From: Marsupella aquatica
Lineage: Eukaryota > Marchantiophyta
Assembly: GCA_973895155.1 (NCBI GenBank)
Contig: OZ316896.1
Coordinates: forward strand, 9,176,001-9,240,000
DNA length: 64,000 nt
Reading direction: 5' to 3'
Made by a program: the position numbers and the translations under genes
The notes under the pieces: generated by a model
Databases searched by the model: none
The model's input: only the letters and a program-made list of their open reading frames with translations
Told to the model about the DNA's origin: nothing
Shown: positions 11,331 to 22,812 of the stretch, piece by piece
How the letters are laid out: every line of letters starts with the position of its first letter
Numbering within the stretch: position 1 is the stretch's first letter

Positions 11331-11720
11331 ATTTTTTTAAGGACATTTTTTTACTTGACAACATGTTTCATATAACAACTTCTTTGGTGACACCACTTCT
11401 TTGTTTTAATGACATCTTTTTACTTGATGACATCATTTACATAACTACTTCTTTGGCAACACAATTTCTTTTTTTAATGACATCTTTTTTCATAATAACA
11501 TCATTGGCAACACGACCCTGGACACGACCTCTATTTTCTTGATGACATCTTGGGCTGACACAACATCTTTTTGTCTACACGACATCTTGGCCAACACAAT
11601 ATCTTTTTCCTCAACAATGTCTTGGCCAACAGGGCACTTTTTTCTCAACCACATCTTGGCCGAATATGACATTTTCTTCTCAACGACGTCTTGGTCGACA
11701 CAACATCTTTTGTGCAACAG
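11330..11720. repeat. Degenerate minisatellite of about 30 bp
   Basis: Repeated units contain GACATCTT followed by a T-run and a CAACAC/GACAAC segment. The clearest are between 11540 and 11715, for example CATCTTGGCCAACACAATATC and its variants. Encoded minus-strand peptides such as KDVVSAQDVI are simply translations of the repeat. Similar T-rich GACATC arrays occur at 20760-21036 (same orientation) and 50010-50230 (opposite orientation). Confidence 0.75.
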
Positions 11721-11739
11721 AAGGGTATTGAGCTAGTGG

Positions 11740-11935
11740 GAGCATCATTTTCAGTCCACAGGTGCTTCAAATTCCATTTGCCACACTTGTTGAAAAGTAG
11801 ACACCTTGATAGAATTTGATAGAATGGCTGCCACACTTGCTGAAAAGGAAACTCCTTAATAGAATTAAATAGAATGGCTGCCACACTTGCTGAAAAGGAG
11901 ACACCTTAATAGAGAATTTAATAGAATGGCCAAGC
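11740..11935. repeat. Three tandem copies of a 52-58 bp unit
   Basis: Units begin at about 11777, 11830 and 11880. Each contains CCACACTTG(C/T)TGAAAAG followed by ACNCCTTNATAGAAT and ends in AATAGAATGGC or a variant. The first is preceded by a fragment of the 85-bp unit from 10090-10302. Confidence 0.88.
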
Positions 11936-12021
11936 TGTCTTTTTTGGGTGTGCCGAATCTCAGCCACGCCATTGATGAATATGGGCATGAGAAAGAATGA
12001 GAATGTTCCCCACTGAACCAC

Positions 12022-12044
12022 TTTCCTTTCCTTTCCTTTCCTTT
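12022..12044 (+). repeat. Pentanucleotide microsatellite
   Basis: Four or more perfect copies of CTTTC. No other role is apparent. Confidence 0.9.
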
Positions 12045-14620
12045 CCATAAAGTCTTTGCTTGCACAACAATTGCATTTTGCACGGGTCCATCAAAATCAT
12101 CATTGTCCTTCGTCCATCGCTAGTCAACCAGACACTCTTGGCGCTCGTGCTCCTGCGGGAATGGCCATCTCCTCGTTGTTCTTGCCTGATTGAGAATGAG
12201 CGGAAGCGGAAATCGAATCGAAGCGCAGCGGAGTTCAGAGTTCATATACTGGAGAATGTGGCGATGTTGGGAGAGGAGAGTAGATTGCTGCCAACGTCCT
12301 CGCAGAAGTGCGAGAATTCAGGATGAGCGAATGATGGGACCCACAGAGCAGAGAATGATCTATCACCTGAATTGGCTATCGGACGTAACCTTGAGGTCTG
12401 AGTAGACTTGGTGTCCCTGTTGGTGCACGAGATGAGATGGAAGAAGTGAAGACTGACGCGACACTAAAGCATCCCACTGTACAACTGTGAGGATCTACCT
12501 ACAGATACCTATGCCCTAGGCCGTCTCTAGATTTCGATTCGTCAGGAGCGGAAGAGTCCTCGTCGCCACCCGCCCTGCAGCCATCGCTTGCAAGACATAG
12601 AGAAACCAGGAGTAAGTTGATGGAACGCAGAGAATCGATGTGCATCGAAGTAGAGAGCGGAAGAGCGTGAGACAGATTATGTGCCTGAGTGAAAGTGAGA
12701 AGGGAGATACCTAAGCTTCGCGTAATGCAAGCGACTGCCGTTGCAATCAGGGCTGACGCCGGACAGGACCATGTAAGACAGAGTAGAGGTGGTTGCTTGT
12801 TGCACGGAATGTTAGTGCCGCTGGTTGCGGACTGCACACGATATGGTTTCGTTGTCAGGGATAGGTTTCTGGGGCAAAGCCGGAATGATTAGCCAGAGGT
12901 GGAACGACGGCAGGAGCGATGAGGAGGAGGAGGCGGGCGCAGAGGGAGAGAGAGGAGAAGACGGAGGCCATATTCTGTTAGGTGGATTGGAGTGGATCTC
13001 ACTTGCTTAGGCAGAAGTTTCCGCGATTTAGAACAAGAAGCGGAACCCTTTACATGTGTTCGAAGACAGGAAGAATTGTTTTCTGAGTAAGGTTACCCTG
13101 CACTGGTACGATTTGTAGTACTGATTTATCGATGAATTTCATGGCAGCCGGCTATCACCGGGATCACGCACTTGTACTGTTGCCATCACAAAGAAGAGCT
13201 CAACTTCAGCACCATCCCAGGGGGGATGATTTCATTCAATAGTTTCGGTGAGTGCGTCTGTCCCCTGCCTTCCTTCCTTCCCTTAACGGCTTCGTCGATC
13301 GCCCAGTCATCCAGTTACCAGAAATCGATGAGTCTTAACGCAGCAATGTCTTTCATTGCTAATCACAACCCTATCCCGGAACCTAAGACTCATCAGACCG
13401 AAAGACTCTGGCCTTTTCATTTAATGACTAATTAAATTCCTGTTACAATGTCCCCAACGGACGAGACGGTTGTTCTAAGGAATGGTCTCGGCAGTGCTCC
13501 AGGGAGCTTCACGGATATTGATTATCTATTCCACCATCTCTGCGGGGGATGGTGTAACCACAAGCAGAACTCGTTGTTTACGTACTGGTCGTAACCGAAT
13601 AGTCTTTTCCGATTGTCTCAGCAGCAATATGCAAGACCAACCAGAGTGTTATAATTCCCTTGCTGCGAAATTTTGGAGTGTCAGGATCTTCGAATAAATA
13701 TCCCCAAATTGAAGTACTGCAAGTTGTTTTGGCAAACAACTTGCAAACAACATCTCGGTGCTACATGAATTTGCATTTTATGAGCCCAGGACCTTGCCGT
13801 TGTACTCTGATCTTGGCCTTCGACTCATCAGTCAAAGCTAATACCCATTCATGAGCTTTCTAGCCGGCTCTCCCATTCATTTATTCATGCCTAGTACCGC
13901 TATGAACCTTCTCGCCAGGTAGTAGCCGTCTGTCACTTGACTTCACCTGTGCTGTACTTAAAGAATCTTGCAAACATTGTGAAAGGTGATATCAGAAGGA
14001 AGGGATTTCTCTTGCTTAAGTGCATACCATCTACCTGGACGGCTGGGGAAATACAAACAATCGGATTTTGCCACCAGGTTGTTAGAGTCCAGTAGACCTT
14101 TACTTTCAGAAGATCTCAAAACCATACCCGTAAACCGTTGTTGAGTCTCGCAGCATCCACATATCAATAACATGCATTAGTATGTGTGTATAGGTTTCGG
14201 ACGGATCTTCTCTTGAAGTGAGTCTTCCTCCTCCCATTGAATATTATCACATTCACATCTATCCAACCTCCTTTTGTTCTTAGGCACCTTGAAACAAACG
14301 CCTTGAAACAAACGATGGAATGAATTAAAAAGGGAACTGTTCTGGTTGGTCTTTCGAAGGCCTGGATTTTTTAGAGCTTAGTGCTACATCGGTACTGAAT
14401 TTCTTTCGCAGGGGAGCCTTCAGAGGAAGTGATCGAATGTTTTCACCGCGTGTCCTATGTTTCGTAATCTGGACGCGAATGGCATACAGTTGAGCTTGGA
14501 CACTGACGATTACTTTTTGTTCTCTATGTCTTTGTGGCAGTTGTCCATTTGTGTGGAAACCGTTTTGAGTGGGTTCTCCCAGGTTTGGAGGAGATTGCTT
14601 GCTTTGCCCTTGACCTAGTT
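12045..14620 (+). other. Upstream region of CBL, probably 5' leader and introns
   Basis: No conserved coding exon could be assembled on either strand. The sequence is more mixed in composition than the repeats to its left and lies directly upstream of the CBL start, where related plant genes often carry spliced 5' untranslated exons. A 112-codon minus-strand ORF at 12499-12837 and a 71-codon plus ORF at 12190-12405 have no recognisable domain or supported splicing. Promoter and transcription start cannot be placed from sequence alone. Confidence 0.35.
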
Positions 14621-17157
14621 ATGGGCTGTTTCAATTCAAAACGGTCCAGACAGCCACCTGGATATGAGGACCCCTGTCTTCTAGCTTCAGAAACAGCGTG
14701 TAAGTTGCGTGCAGGCCAATGTTCCACTTAACCCTGTTCTTTGTACTCAGAACTAAATATCTCACAGAAACTTTGAACGAAAACATTTTCTCCTGCAAAC
14801 TTTCTCCTGCACGCTTTTGACACTTGTGCGCAGTTTATCAATGGGCCTCTCAACTCATGCACAATGGCAAAGGATTAGCCTGGCAAGTGCATTCGCGCAG
14901 CTAAGCTTTTCGCAGCTGTTCTTTGTTCTTGCCCTGGAACTGAGGACTAAGCAATCTTTGAACCGAGTGTGCTGGAGTTCATAACAAAAGGGAATCGTGC
15001 TGTTCCACTTAGTTATCATTCACTCGTAGCTTCCTGCTGCATTCAGTTTTGGTTTCACTTGGAGCAGTTTGACTGTTTTGACACTATAAACTTGTGGCAG
15101 TTAGCGTCAGCGAAGTTGAGGCCTTGTTTGAGCTGTTCAAGAAACTGAGTAGCTCTGTCATTGATGATGGCCTTATCCATAAGGTAATCATATGATGCCT
15201 GATCAAGCTGACTGTTTCCCAAAATTCTCTTAATGCTAGTTGTGCTCGTTTGTCTCTTGTTCTCTCAAGTAGATAATGTCTTTCGTCGGAGATATGACGC
15301 ATGTAGCAATGTTAAGATGAACCTTCTACATACAAAAGGGTGCTATTAGTGTCGTGCTGTGAAGGGCATAGACCCTTCTTCCAATTGTAGACGTTATAAT
15401 GTCCACAACAGAAGGAAGACAACATCGCTTGTCTTCCTTCTGTTTGCCTGCCCTCAGTGTTTGCGACATGTGACATCAATTGCTTATATGACAGGAAGAG
15501 TTCCAGCTGGCATTATTTAAAAATAGCAAGAGGGAGAACCTTTTTGCAGACAGGGTAAGTGGTAGACTAGACGCATCTCTTTAATGAAGTCTTGAAGTTG
15601 AGTCTGGTAATTGCACCCGAATGACTAGTTGAAAGTGTCCAGGAGCATTTAATGCTCTTCGCACTTTCCCTTCACTCTTAATAATTGCTCAATTGTGGCC
15701 CAGGCGATGAAAAAGAGGCATCACATCATATAGCCTGGGGAAGGGTAATTGAAGTTCTATTGAGAGTACCATGTTTCGCCATGACTTGAGATTGGCAGGT
15801 GTTTGATCTTTTCGACATAAAGCGAAATGGCGTTATTGAGTTCGGTGAATTTGTTCGAGCTCTCAGCATCTTCCATCCGCATACTCCTGTGGAGGAGAAA
15901 CAAGATTGTGAGTAGCTCGACTGAAGGACGAAGTAGTAGCCTTATCAGTTGTGAAGGACGAAGTAGTAGCCTTAACAGTTGGAGAGCCTTATCAGTATGA
16001 GTTCCCGTAAAATCTCATTCTCGTTTGTCGTCAAGCGAATGTCAAATAATATTAAGAATTCTTTTTCCGTGGTGGATGCAGTTGCATTTAAGTTGTATGA
16101 TCTGAGGCAGACGGGTTACATTGAACGAGAAGAGGTAAGTCAGCCCTTGTATCATTCCACCGTGCTTGCTAGTTTCAGAATTCAGTTTCCAATGCTTCAG
16201 AATTTTATGTTCCATTTCCAGAATTAATAATTTGACACAGATTACCTCTTTCTCTGCAACCAACAGTTCGATTTCACAGGTGATGAAAATGCTGCTTGTT
16301 GTAAGGGTGCGCTCGAGATGCAATGGTTCCTTTTAGCCCGTAATAGCTGAGCTTTGACATTTTAAATTGGCGTCATTGTCCTTTGGAGCAGGTGAAGCAA
16401 ATGCTCATAGCCCTACTGTCAGAATCAGACATGAAGCTTACAGATGAAGTTATTGAGACTATTCTGGATAAGGTATCCCGCTCTCCGTATCTCCTGTAGC
16501 TTTTTAGTTATTTGGTTGAAAAGAACTTCAGTTTTGGCACCCAGGTTTATGAGTCTTCGACAAGGAACGATTCCACCAGATCCAGAGCAGAGTACAAAGC
16601 ATGTACAAAGGTTGAAATGGAGCCCTCGTACAAGCTGGAGTATACCTACAATGGTTGAATATAGCTGGAGTAGTTGTGGTGCTGATTGTTTCTAATGCTA
16701 CTCTGTGCAGACGTTTGCGGAAGCAGATACAAAACATGATGGTAGGATTGATAAAGATGAATGGAGGGATCTTGTGACGGCGCATCCATCTTTGATGCGA
16801 AACATGACTCTGCCTTATCTGAAGTAAATGCTCTTATCTTGTTCTCTCAAGTGTTTTCTGATATTTGTTTGGTTTTATGGTTTTACATGCTGCACCTTAA
16901 TTGAACCACTGGTTTGTCAGAGGGTCTTTCTCCATCCTCATGAGCTTTGAGAGCTGATTTTCTACTGAGTTCTCTAGTGCAAATAGGGTGGGTGTTTATC
17001 ATAAGGTTCAATGTGGAAGAAAGTTTTTGTTTTCAAGTAGCAATCATAGGTTGCTTAGCCCATCTCATGGTTATTTGTTGTTTGAACGTGCAGAGATATC
17101 ACCACAGCTTTTCCTAGCTTCGTTTTCCATTCAGAGGTAGATGATGGAGGCTCTTAA
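14621..17157 (+). CDS. CBL: Calcineurin B-like calcium sensor (CBL1/CBL9 type)
   Basis: Eight exons join cleanly: 14621-14699, 15101-15183, 15495-15554, 15799-15907, 16082-16134, 16392-16472, 16711-16823 and 17094-17157 (642 nt, 213 aa, the usual CBL length). All introns are GT-AG. The start MGCFNSK has Gly2 for N-myristoylation and Cys3 for S-acylation, as in the CBL1/CBL9 group that anchors to the plasma membrane. EF1 is the 14-residue CBL-type loop ([14 protein letters not shown]). EF2 is [12 protein letters not shown] (about 80-91), EF3 [12 protein letters not shown] (117-128) and EF4 [12 protein letters not shown] (161-172). The C-terminal FPSFVFH contains Ser201, the conserved site that CIPK partners phosphorylate in this family. 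It senses Ca2+ and recruits and activates CIPK kinases that control ion transport and stress responses. No damage is seen. The intron after exon 4 carries a small direct duplication near 15925-15975. Confidence 0.97.
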
Positions 17158-17324
17158 GTTGGCTGGTAATGCTGTCTACGCATGAGGATGTGGATCAGGA
17201 ACTGGATCAAATTGCATTGTTCAGCCCAATCGTCGAAATATTCTACCTCTCGTACTTTCTTTGGGTGTTGAAGTTTCTGGGATTTTCCATCAACTGAACC
17301 TTCATCAGATTTCACATAAACGGA

Positions 17325-18450
17325 CAGCAGAAGGCCTTGAAGGGGAAGCGTCACTGGAATAGCCGTTCGACTGGAAGACTTTTCTCCAAGACTGCAATGT
17401 AGTTTTGTTTCGTCTATGATTTCCTCGAACCCTTGTCTTAGGACACCATATTGAATAGATGTGTTCATTATTATACGCGACTTTGGGGGTGGAATGCTAC
17501 TGATATTAGGCATTGATGAAGTTCAGACAAACGTTGGAAATAGTTGTCTCGGAGTTTATTGGGACATCCCATGGTATCCCATCCGTTAGTGTTCGATCAG
17601 TAAGGACCGGATGTAGGAGAATGAGTGTATGAGGAAAAATGGTTTTCTACACGGGATGGATCAGGCTTTGCAATAGTCAGTGAAGAGCTATACCTGGTTT
17701 GGATAGAACGACTTCATAGCCTTTGAGGAGACCAATCGCAAGATTCTTACTGCCAAAGCTTGAGGAGCCAATCACTTCAACGTTTGAGTAGACAGTGATT
17801 GCTCTACACTCAGTTCGGCGTCCACTGACCTTGTGTGTGGTTTATCATGGCACTTCACAGAGACGGGGAGAAATACGGGAAAGTGGAATGTCGTCCCTAG
17901 TTTGCTTCAAGATTTTCAACGTAAGCTCGTCAAACTACAGACTAGCTACATTGATGCTACGTTCAGAGCGTTGTTCCAATGAACAATGGTCATGTACATG
18001 ACTTTTCCTTGTAAATGCAAAGTAATGGTGGCTAGAGGACCAAGGATGAATTGCACGTCGAAGGAATCGGTTTGCCCAAGAACAACAGTTGCAGCAGATC
18101 GAGGGGTGGAGAGATAGAAAGTGCCACAGGAGTTCGTGCAACAGACCGAAAAACTGCTTCAATTAGTGCGCCAACTCTTAGGTGTAGGAATCAAAAGGGC
18201 CGGTTGAAGATGCCAAAGCAAAAATTAGATAGATGTCGAAGGTGGTCGAGGACCTTCAAGGGGAACCAGCCAGTGCAATAGCCGTTCAACTAGGAGATTT
18301 ATGTACAAGTATGTATAATGTAGTTCAGTTAGGTCCATGATTTATTAGAAACTATTCCACACCGCTCGCTTAGAACACCATATTGATTTCGTTTGTGCAG
18401 ATATTGTTTTTGACCTTTGGCTTGGAATGCCCCTCAATATTAAAGGGTCT
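17325..18450. repeat. Diverged duplication of the region behind CBL
   Basis: About 190 bp at 17325-17515, just downstream of the CBL stop, recurs at about 18250-18450. Shared landmarks in order are CTTCAAGGGGAA or its variant, AATAGCCGTTC, AATGTAGTT, ACACCATATTGA and GGAATGC. No CBL exon is repeated. A 119-codon minus-strand ORF covers the first copy but has no counterpart in the second, so it is not treated as a gene. Confidence 0.7.
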
Positions 18451-18521
18451 GGGACTTGGGTGTACCAGATTTGTGATCAACCGCCTTGTGTCTGAAAGTG
18501 TAGGTTACTCAAGGAGGGATC

Positions 18522-18703
18522 TTTTTACGACAAAATGAACATTCTCTGACGGTGATTGAATATCAAAAACTCTAATAAGATGTTGTGCTCTTTTTTGAAG
18601 TGGTTTTCATTCTTTTTACCACAAAATGAAAATTCTCTGACGGTGATTGAATATCAAAACCTATAATAAGATGTTGCGCTCTCTTTTAAAGTGGTCGTCA
18701 TTC
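18522..18703. repeat. Tandem duplication of 91 bp
   Basis: 18522-18612 and 18613-18703 are adjacent, nearly identical copies containing ATTCTCTGACGGTGATTGAA. The high identity implies a fairly recent event. The second half of the unit belongs to the dispersed motif family also seen near 10310, 10800, 19370 and 19500. Confidence 0.93.
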
Positions 18704-18829
18704 AAACATGGTGGGCGGTTTTGTTCGGTGAACAGCCAAATGGGACGAAAAAAAGCAATAGCTATGGAAAAAAATAAATGCTGCAGCCCTGCCACTGGCT
18801 GCATCCGAGAAACTAAAAGGGAAACCAAC

Positions 18830-19170
18830 AACCAACAAGCTTTGGTCAGTTGGCCAGAGGATGAGCCTAGAACCGAGAGGTCCCAGGTTCAATCTTCCCT
18901 CCACACATAAGGGGTGTGGAGGGTATATGTGTATGTGGGTGGAGTGTAGTGGTGGGAGTATTGATTATCTTCTCAACCCTAGTTGCCCACTTTGGGTTCT
19001 GGTTTAATCCTCTCTCCCTCCTGGTCTGGGTACTTGTCGGATCCCTGGGTATTGTTCCCTTGTGGCTGCTTTACATAGAAATGCATGCTCCAAAGCAGGA
19101 TGTCTATCCTCTGTACGTCTATCCTCTGTTGGATGGGCCTGCTTTCGGTTTTTGAGGGCAAAAAAGAAGA
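18830..19170 (+). mobile_element. tRNA-derived SINE, copy 1
   Basis: The head has an A-box-like TTGGCCAGAGG and a B-box GGTTCAATCTT spaced as in a Pol III promoter. A body of about 270 bp follows, ending near TTGGATGGGCCTGC and an A-rich tail. It is flanked by a perfect 12-bp target duplication, AGGGAAACCAAC, at 18818-18829 and 19171-19182. Copies 2, 3 and 4 lie at 20349-20668, 34895-35486 and 59320-59565. Open frames across it are not genes. Confidence 0.95.
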
Positions 19171-19649
19171 AGGGAAACCAACCAAATAGAAGTCCCCCCA
19201 AAACGAAAACCTTGCAGAAGATGGTCCTAAGAACAATTGTACTCCCACTAATATAAACAGGTTCTCCAAAACTGAAAGAATAATCTAAAGCAATTCCTAA
19301 GCCATGAGGAATGGGGAACCATTCTAAACTTCTGTGACAAGACCTAATGATAGGAATAGACCAGAATCAAAACCTAATAAACTGTTGTGCGTTTTTTTGT
19401 CATGGTTGTCATTCAAACTTGCTGGTTTTTTTTGGGTGAAAGAAATCTAAACCAGAAAAAGTGAAACCAATAATTAACACCTTTCAAAAACAACAATACA
19501 AGGTCCTGCTCTTTTATAGAGTGGTAGTCTTTCAAATTTGCAGAGCTTAAAAAGTTAAGAAAGGAATAAGCCCAAAAAGAATTTATTTACATTTAGTGTG
19601 AAGGAAAGAGTGACATTTTTTTCAAGAGAGAAAAGGGACCTGCCAATGC

Positions 19650-19711
19650 AGGAGAATCAAGTCCTTTATGTGCCATCCACAGGAGAATCAAGTCCTTTAT
19701 GTGCCATCCAC
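19650..19711. repeat. Perfect 31-bp tandem duplication
   Basis: 19650-19680 and 19681-19711 are identical adjacent copies containing GAATCAAGTCCTTTATGTG. Looks like a recent replication-slippage product. Confidence 0.95.
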
Positions 19712-20336
19712 ACATAGGAAGCCATCTATGCATATAAATTGCTCCTTCCTCTACCAGTTTTTACCACTATAATACCCTATCCCAGATGGTCAATTTACAA
19801 TCTAGTAAAAAATCAAGAACCTATTTACTCGGGGGGTTAACTAAGTGTATATTTTGGGGTACCACGTGCGATCCTAGTCTAATATAAATAGAACTAGTTT
19901 TTAAAGAAACTATTCCAAGAATATTCTCTATTTTCAATAATAATAATCTATTTTACTTTATAAAGAGTATATATTAAAGAATATTCTATAAACATGAGTT
20001 TATAATACCTTCTTTCGCCTCCTACGCTTTTTAAAAATTTAGTTAAAATCTGCCAAAAATACATATTTTGGATCGCACGTGGTTCCTAAGATTTTTGATA
20101 GTCAACCCCCCGAGCCTATCTAGCTTGACCCTTCATCATCACATTGTTTTTGAACACGGTCAGATCTATCCATAATTATCCCCCAGCATCTAAAATAAAT
20201 GTCTGCCCAAGCTGCCCTTTAGCTTGCACCTGCCCAAGACTAAAAACTTAATTAAAAATATTTAAATTTATATTCTTAAATTCAAAAGTTTTGAGAAAAC
20301 TTTGAAAATCTTGAATCTTTAAATTATTTTTCAAAA
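19712..20336. other. AT-rich spacer
   Basis: No gene is seen. Near 19855 and 20070 there are related strings around CGCACGTGGTTCCTA and TACCACGTGCGATCCTA in opposite orientation, with CCCCCCGAG or its complement nearby. This suggests an inverted-repeat element of about 290 bp (about 19825-20115). Confidence 0.4.
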
Positions 20337-20348
20337 TTTTCAAAATTG

Positions 20349-20668
20349 AAACCAACTGGCTTTGGTCAGTTGGCCAGAGGATGAGCCTAGAACCGAGAGG
20401 TCCCGGGTTCAATCTTCCCTCCACACATAAGGGGTGTGGAGGGTATGTGTGTGTGGGTGACGTGTAGTGGTGGGAGTATTGATTATCTCCTCAGCCCTGG
20501 TTGCCCACTTTGGGTTCTGGTTGGATCCTCTCTCCCTCCTGGTCTGGGTCCGTGTCGGATCCTTGGGTATTGTCCCCTTGTGGCTGCCCTACATAGACAT
20601 GCGTGCTCCAAAGCCAGACGTCTATCCTCTATTGGATGGGCCTGCTTTCGATTTTCAAGGCATTTTTT
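20349..20668 (+). mobile_element. tRNA-derived SINE, copy 2
   Basis: Highly similar to copy 1 over its whole length, with the same A-box (TTGGCCAGAGG) and B-box (GGTTCAATCTT). It ends in GATTTTCAAGGC and a T-run. A perfect 12-bp target duplication, TTTTCAAAATTG, flanks it at 20337-20348 and 20669-20680. It sits at the edge of the dispersed repeat at 20669-21036. Confidence 0.95.
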
Positions 20669-21036
20669 TTTTCAAAATTGTAGTTTTTCTATCACTTGAT
20701 TGTGCTTGGACTCTATGATGCGGTGGCAGTATCTTGTGTCTCTAATTTCTATTTGCAATGCACAGGACATTCTTACTCCCTCACTTTGACATCTTTTCTT
20801 GCCGTGATGTCATTTTTTTTCACCTTCATATCTTATCTTTTTTTCACCTTGATATTTTTATTTCACCACAATATCTTTTCTCTCCTTCATATCTTTTTTA
20901 CAACTTTACATCCTTTTTTTTTTTCAGCTTGCCAGTTTACTCTCCTTGGCATATTTTTCTAATTGATCGATCGCTATTTTTGTCTCACGTCAACATCTTT
21001 TTTTAATTTTTTTTTTTCACCTATCTTTTCTTCACC
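20669..21036 (+). repeat. Dispersed repeat with T-rich GACATC minisatellite
   Basis: The left part, around GCTTGGACTCTATGATGC (about 20702-20720), is followed by a degenerate array of ATATCTTTT and CACCTT units. The same order of parts appears in reverse orientation at 50010-50390, including the complement GCATCATAGAGTCCAA. This shows that the combination is one mobile or segmentally dispersed unit, not two chance repeats. Confidence 0.8.
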
Positions 21037-21120
21037 TTTGCAAACTAATCACAAGTATTAGGCTAGTCATGTTCTAACTTTGCAAACTAATCACAAGTAT
21101 TAGGCTAGTCATGTCCTAAC
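21037..21120. repeat. 42-bp tandem duplication
   Basis: 21037-21078 and 21079-21120 are adjacent copies with one mismatch, containing CACAAGTATTAGGCTAGTC. Confidence 0.95.
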
Positions 21121-22330
21121 TAGATGATTGTGAGCTGCATCGGATGAACTGTGCTGGCGACTGATCCCATTCTAACTCGAATAGAAGTGACATTGATTAG
21201 ACATTGATTACAGTGCTCTATATATTCAATGCTTTGTACCTCATCCTGATCCCGTTAGTGTCCAGACTCCAGAGTTTGAGTGAGATATCGAGTGGAGGGT
21301 AGGAAAGTCGCAAGACGCCAGATTAAGCAATGATTTAAGACTTCTCTCTTAAAGCGCTCTAATATTTCTGGGGAGACGATAATGAAGTTCTTGAGGTCAA
21401 CAGAACAATTTGTTCGGATGTTTCTGCCAAAGGACGACGCCAAACAACGCTGACCATGTCAAATTCGAACCCTTCCCCCCCCCCCCCCCCCCCCTTCAAA
21501 AAAGACCAAAAAAAAGTTGAACTTCCTGCCTGATCAAATCCATCATTCAAAGTCAAGGCAAAGTCATGTTGAAGGACTCTCAACAGGGAAGGTTTTATTG
21601 CTTTCCACCTGGCGGCATTGTCCAGGCCTTCCAGACAATCAGATACATATATAGCCAGATCTCTCTTAACTCCGAGTGACTCTGATATATCGAGTCCACT
21701 CTAAAAACCGCGGTTTATCAGATTAATCTAGCTAGATGCTCTAGACTGTTTGACAGATCGAAAAAAGGCAGCACAAGTAAATCCAAAACATGCCGGCGGA
21801 GGATGAGGCCAGGCTCCCAGGCTGATCGACTGCAGGCCCTGAGTTGTGTTGTATTCAGCAGCAAGTTCTTTGAGTCGTAAGTTCAAGGAGCTCGATGCAT
21901 TGGCCTCAAGTATTATTTGCCGGCATTTATTGAACACTATTTACAATTGGACTATTGAGGCTGGTTCCGGAGCCGAATTTCCTTCGAAGAAAGGTTTAAG
22001 AAACTTTGAAATGACTACCGCGCGCTGCTCTATTCACCATTTGAGGGATCGATCGGTCGACTGGTCGATGTGATTTACCATTCCTTCGATTCTCAATAGT
22101 GAGCAGGACTGTCTTTATTATTGGCCATATGCTTATTCGTCAACTTGATGGATGATGTCGCTCCATCAATCCCTGCATTCAACCACCTGCATATATAGAA
22201 CATGTCCGCATTGAATCAGATTTTAGGAAAGGGTCTGCTACTACACACTACAAGCATTTCACAGAACGAAGTGTCCACGTCTTCTTATGATCTCTAGAGA
22301 ACTTCTTGATCAGAATCAGAGATTGAACTG
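21121..22330. other. Spacer without a supported gene
   Basis: Short ORFs only. A C-homopolymer of about 20 bases stands near 21476-21495. This type of tract often carries assembly or sequencing error. Confidence 0.4.
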
Positions 22331-22334
22331 TAGG

Positions 22335-22556
22335 GCTATTCAACTCCCTCGATCATTAATCCTTTTCATTCTTTGATACTGAGATCATGAAAGGAATTAC
22401 CACGTCGACTTAATATATATAGAGATCTTCATGATCAGAATCAGAGATAGAACTCTAGAGATGTTTCACTCCCCATTGATCCTTTTCATTCTCTGGTTCT
22501 GAAGATTCGTTGATTCAGAGTCAGAGAATGAAAAAGGATCGATGAGGGAGTTCAAC
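22335..22556. repeat. Inverted repeat / hairpin plus a direct copy
   Basis: Left arm about 22468-22505 (ATCCTTTTCATTCTCTGG core) pairs with right arm about 22515-22555 (CAGAGAATGAAAAAGGAT core) across a loop of about 10 bases, at roughly 85 percent complementarity. A third copy of the left arm lies at about 22338-22386. Short stem and no coding potential; it could be a MITE remnant or a foldback. It is downstream (3') of the chitinase-like gene. Confidence 0.75.
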
Positions 22557-22812
22557 GTAATTTGAGGGACATCAAATAAATAAGTCAAGTTCAGATTTGA
22601 ACTAGCTACAGGTGTAGCCACAATGAGACTTGAGAGTAACGATTGTTACAGGAATGGAAAACGAGAGGATTTCACTCAGAAAGTTTTTACAGCCGATCGG
22701 CGTCGACAATCTCAGGTCAATTGATCGAAAGCTCGTGACAATAACTATTCATAATGCGATTATGGAAATTGAGAAGGCACCGGACTTGGATTTGACCTGA
22801 CCTGAGTGGCAA

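Noticed and set aside
17154-17513. 119-codon minus ORF behind CBL
   Set aside because: Overlaps the CBL stop and 3' UTR, has no recognisable domain and is not conserved in the duplicated copy at 18.3 kb.
21455-21520. Possible SINE or tRNA from TTCGAACCC beside a C-run
   Set aside because: No A-box and no SINE body on either strand; only the polymer resembles SINE copy 4.
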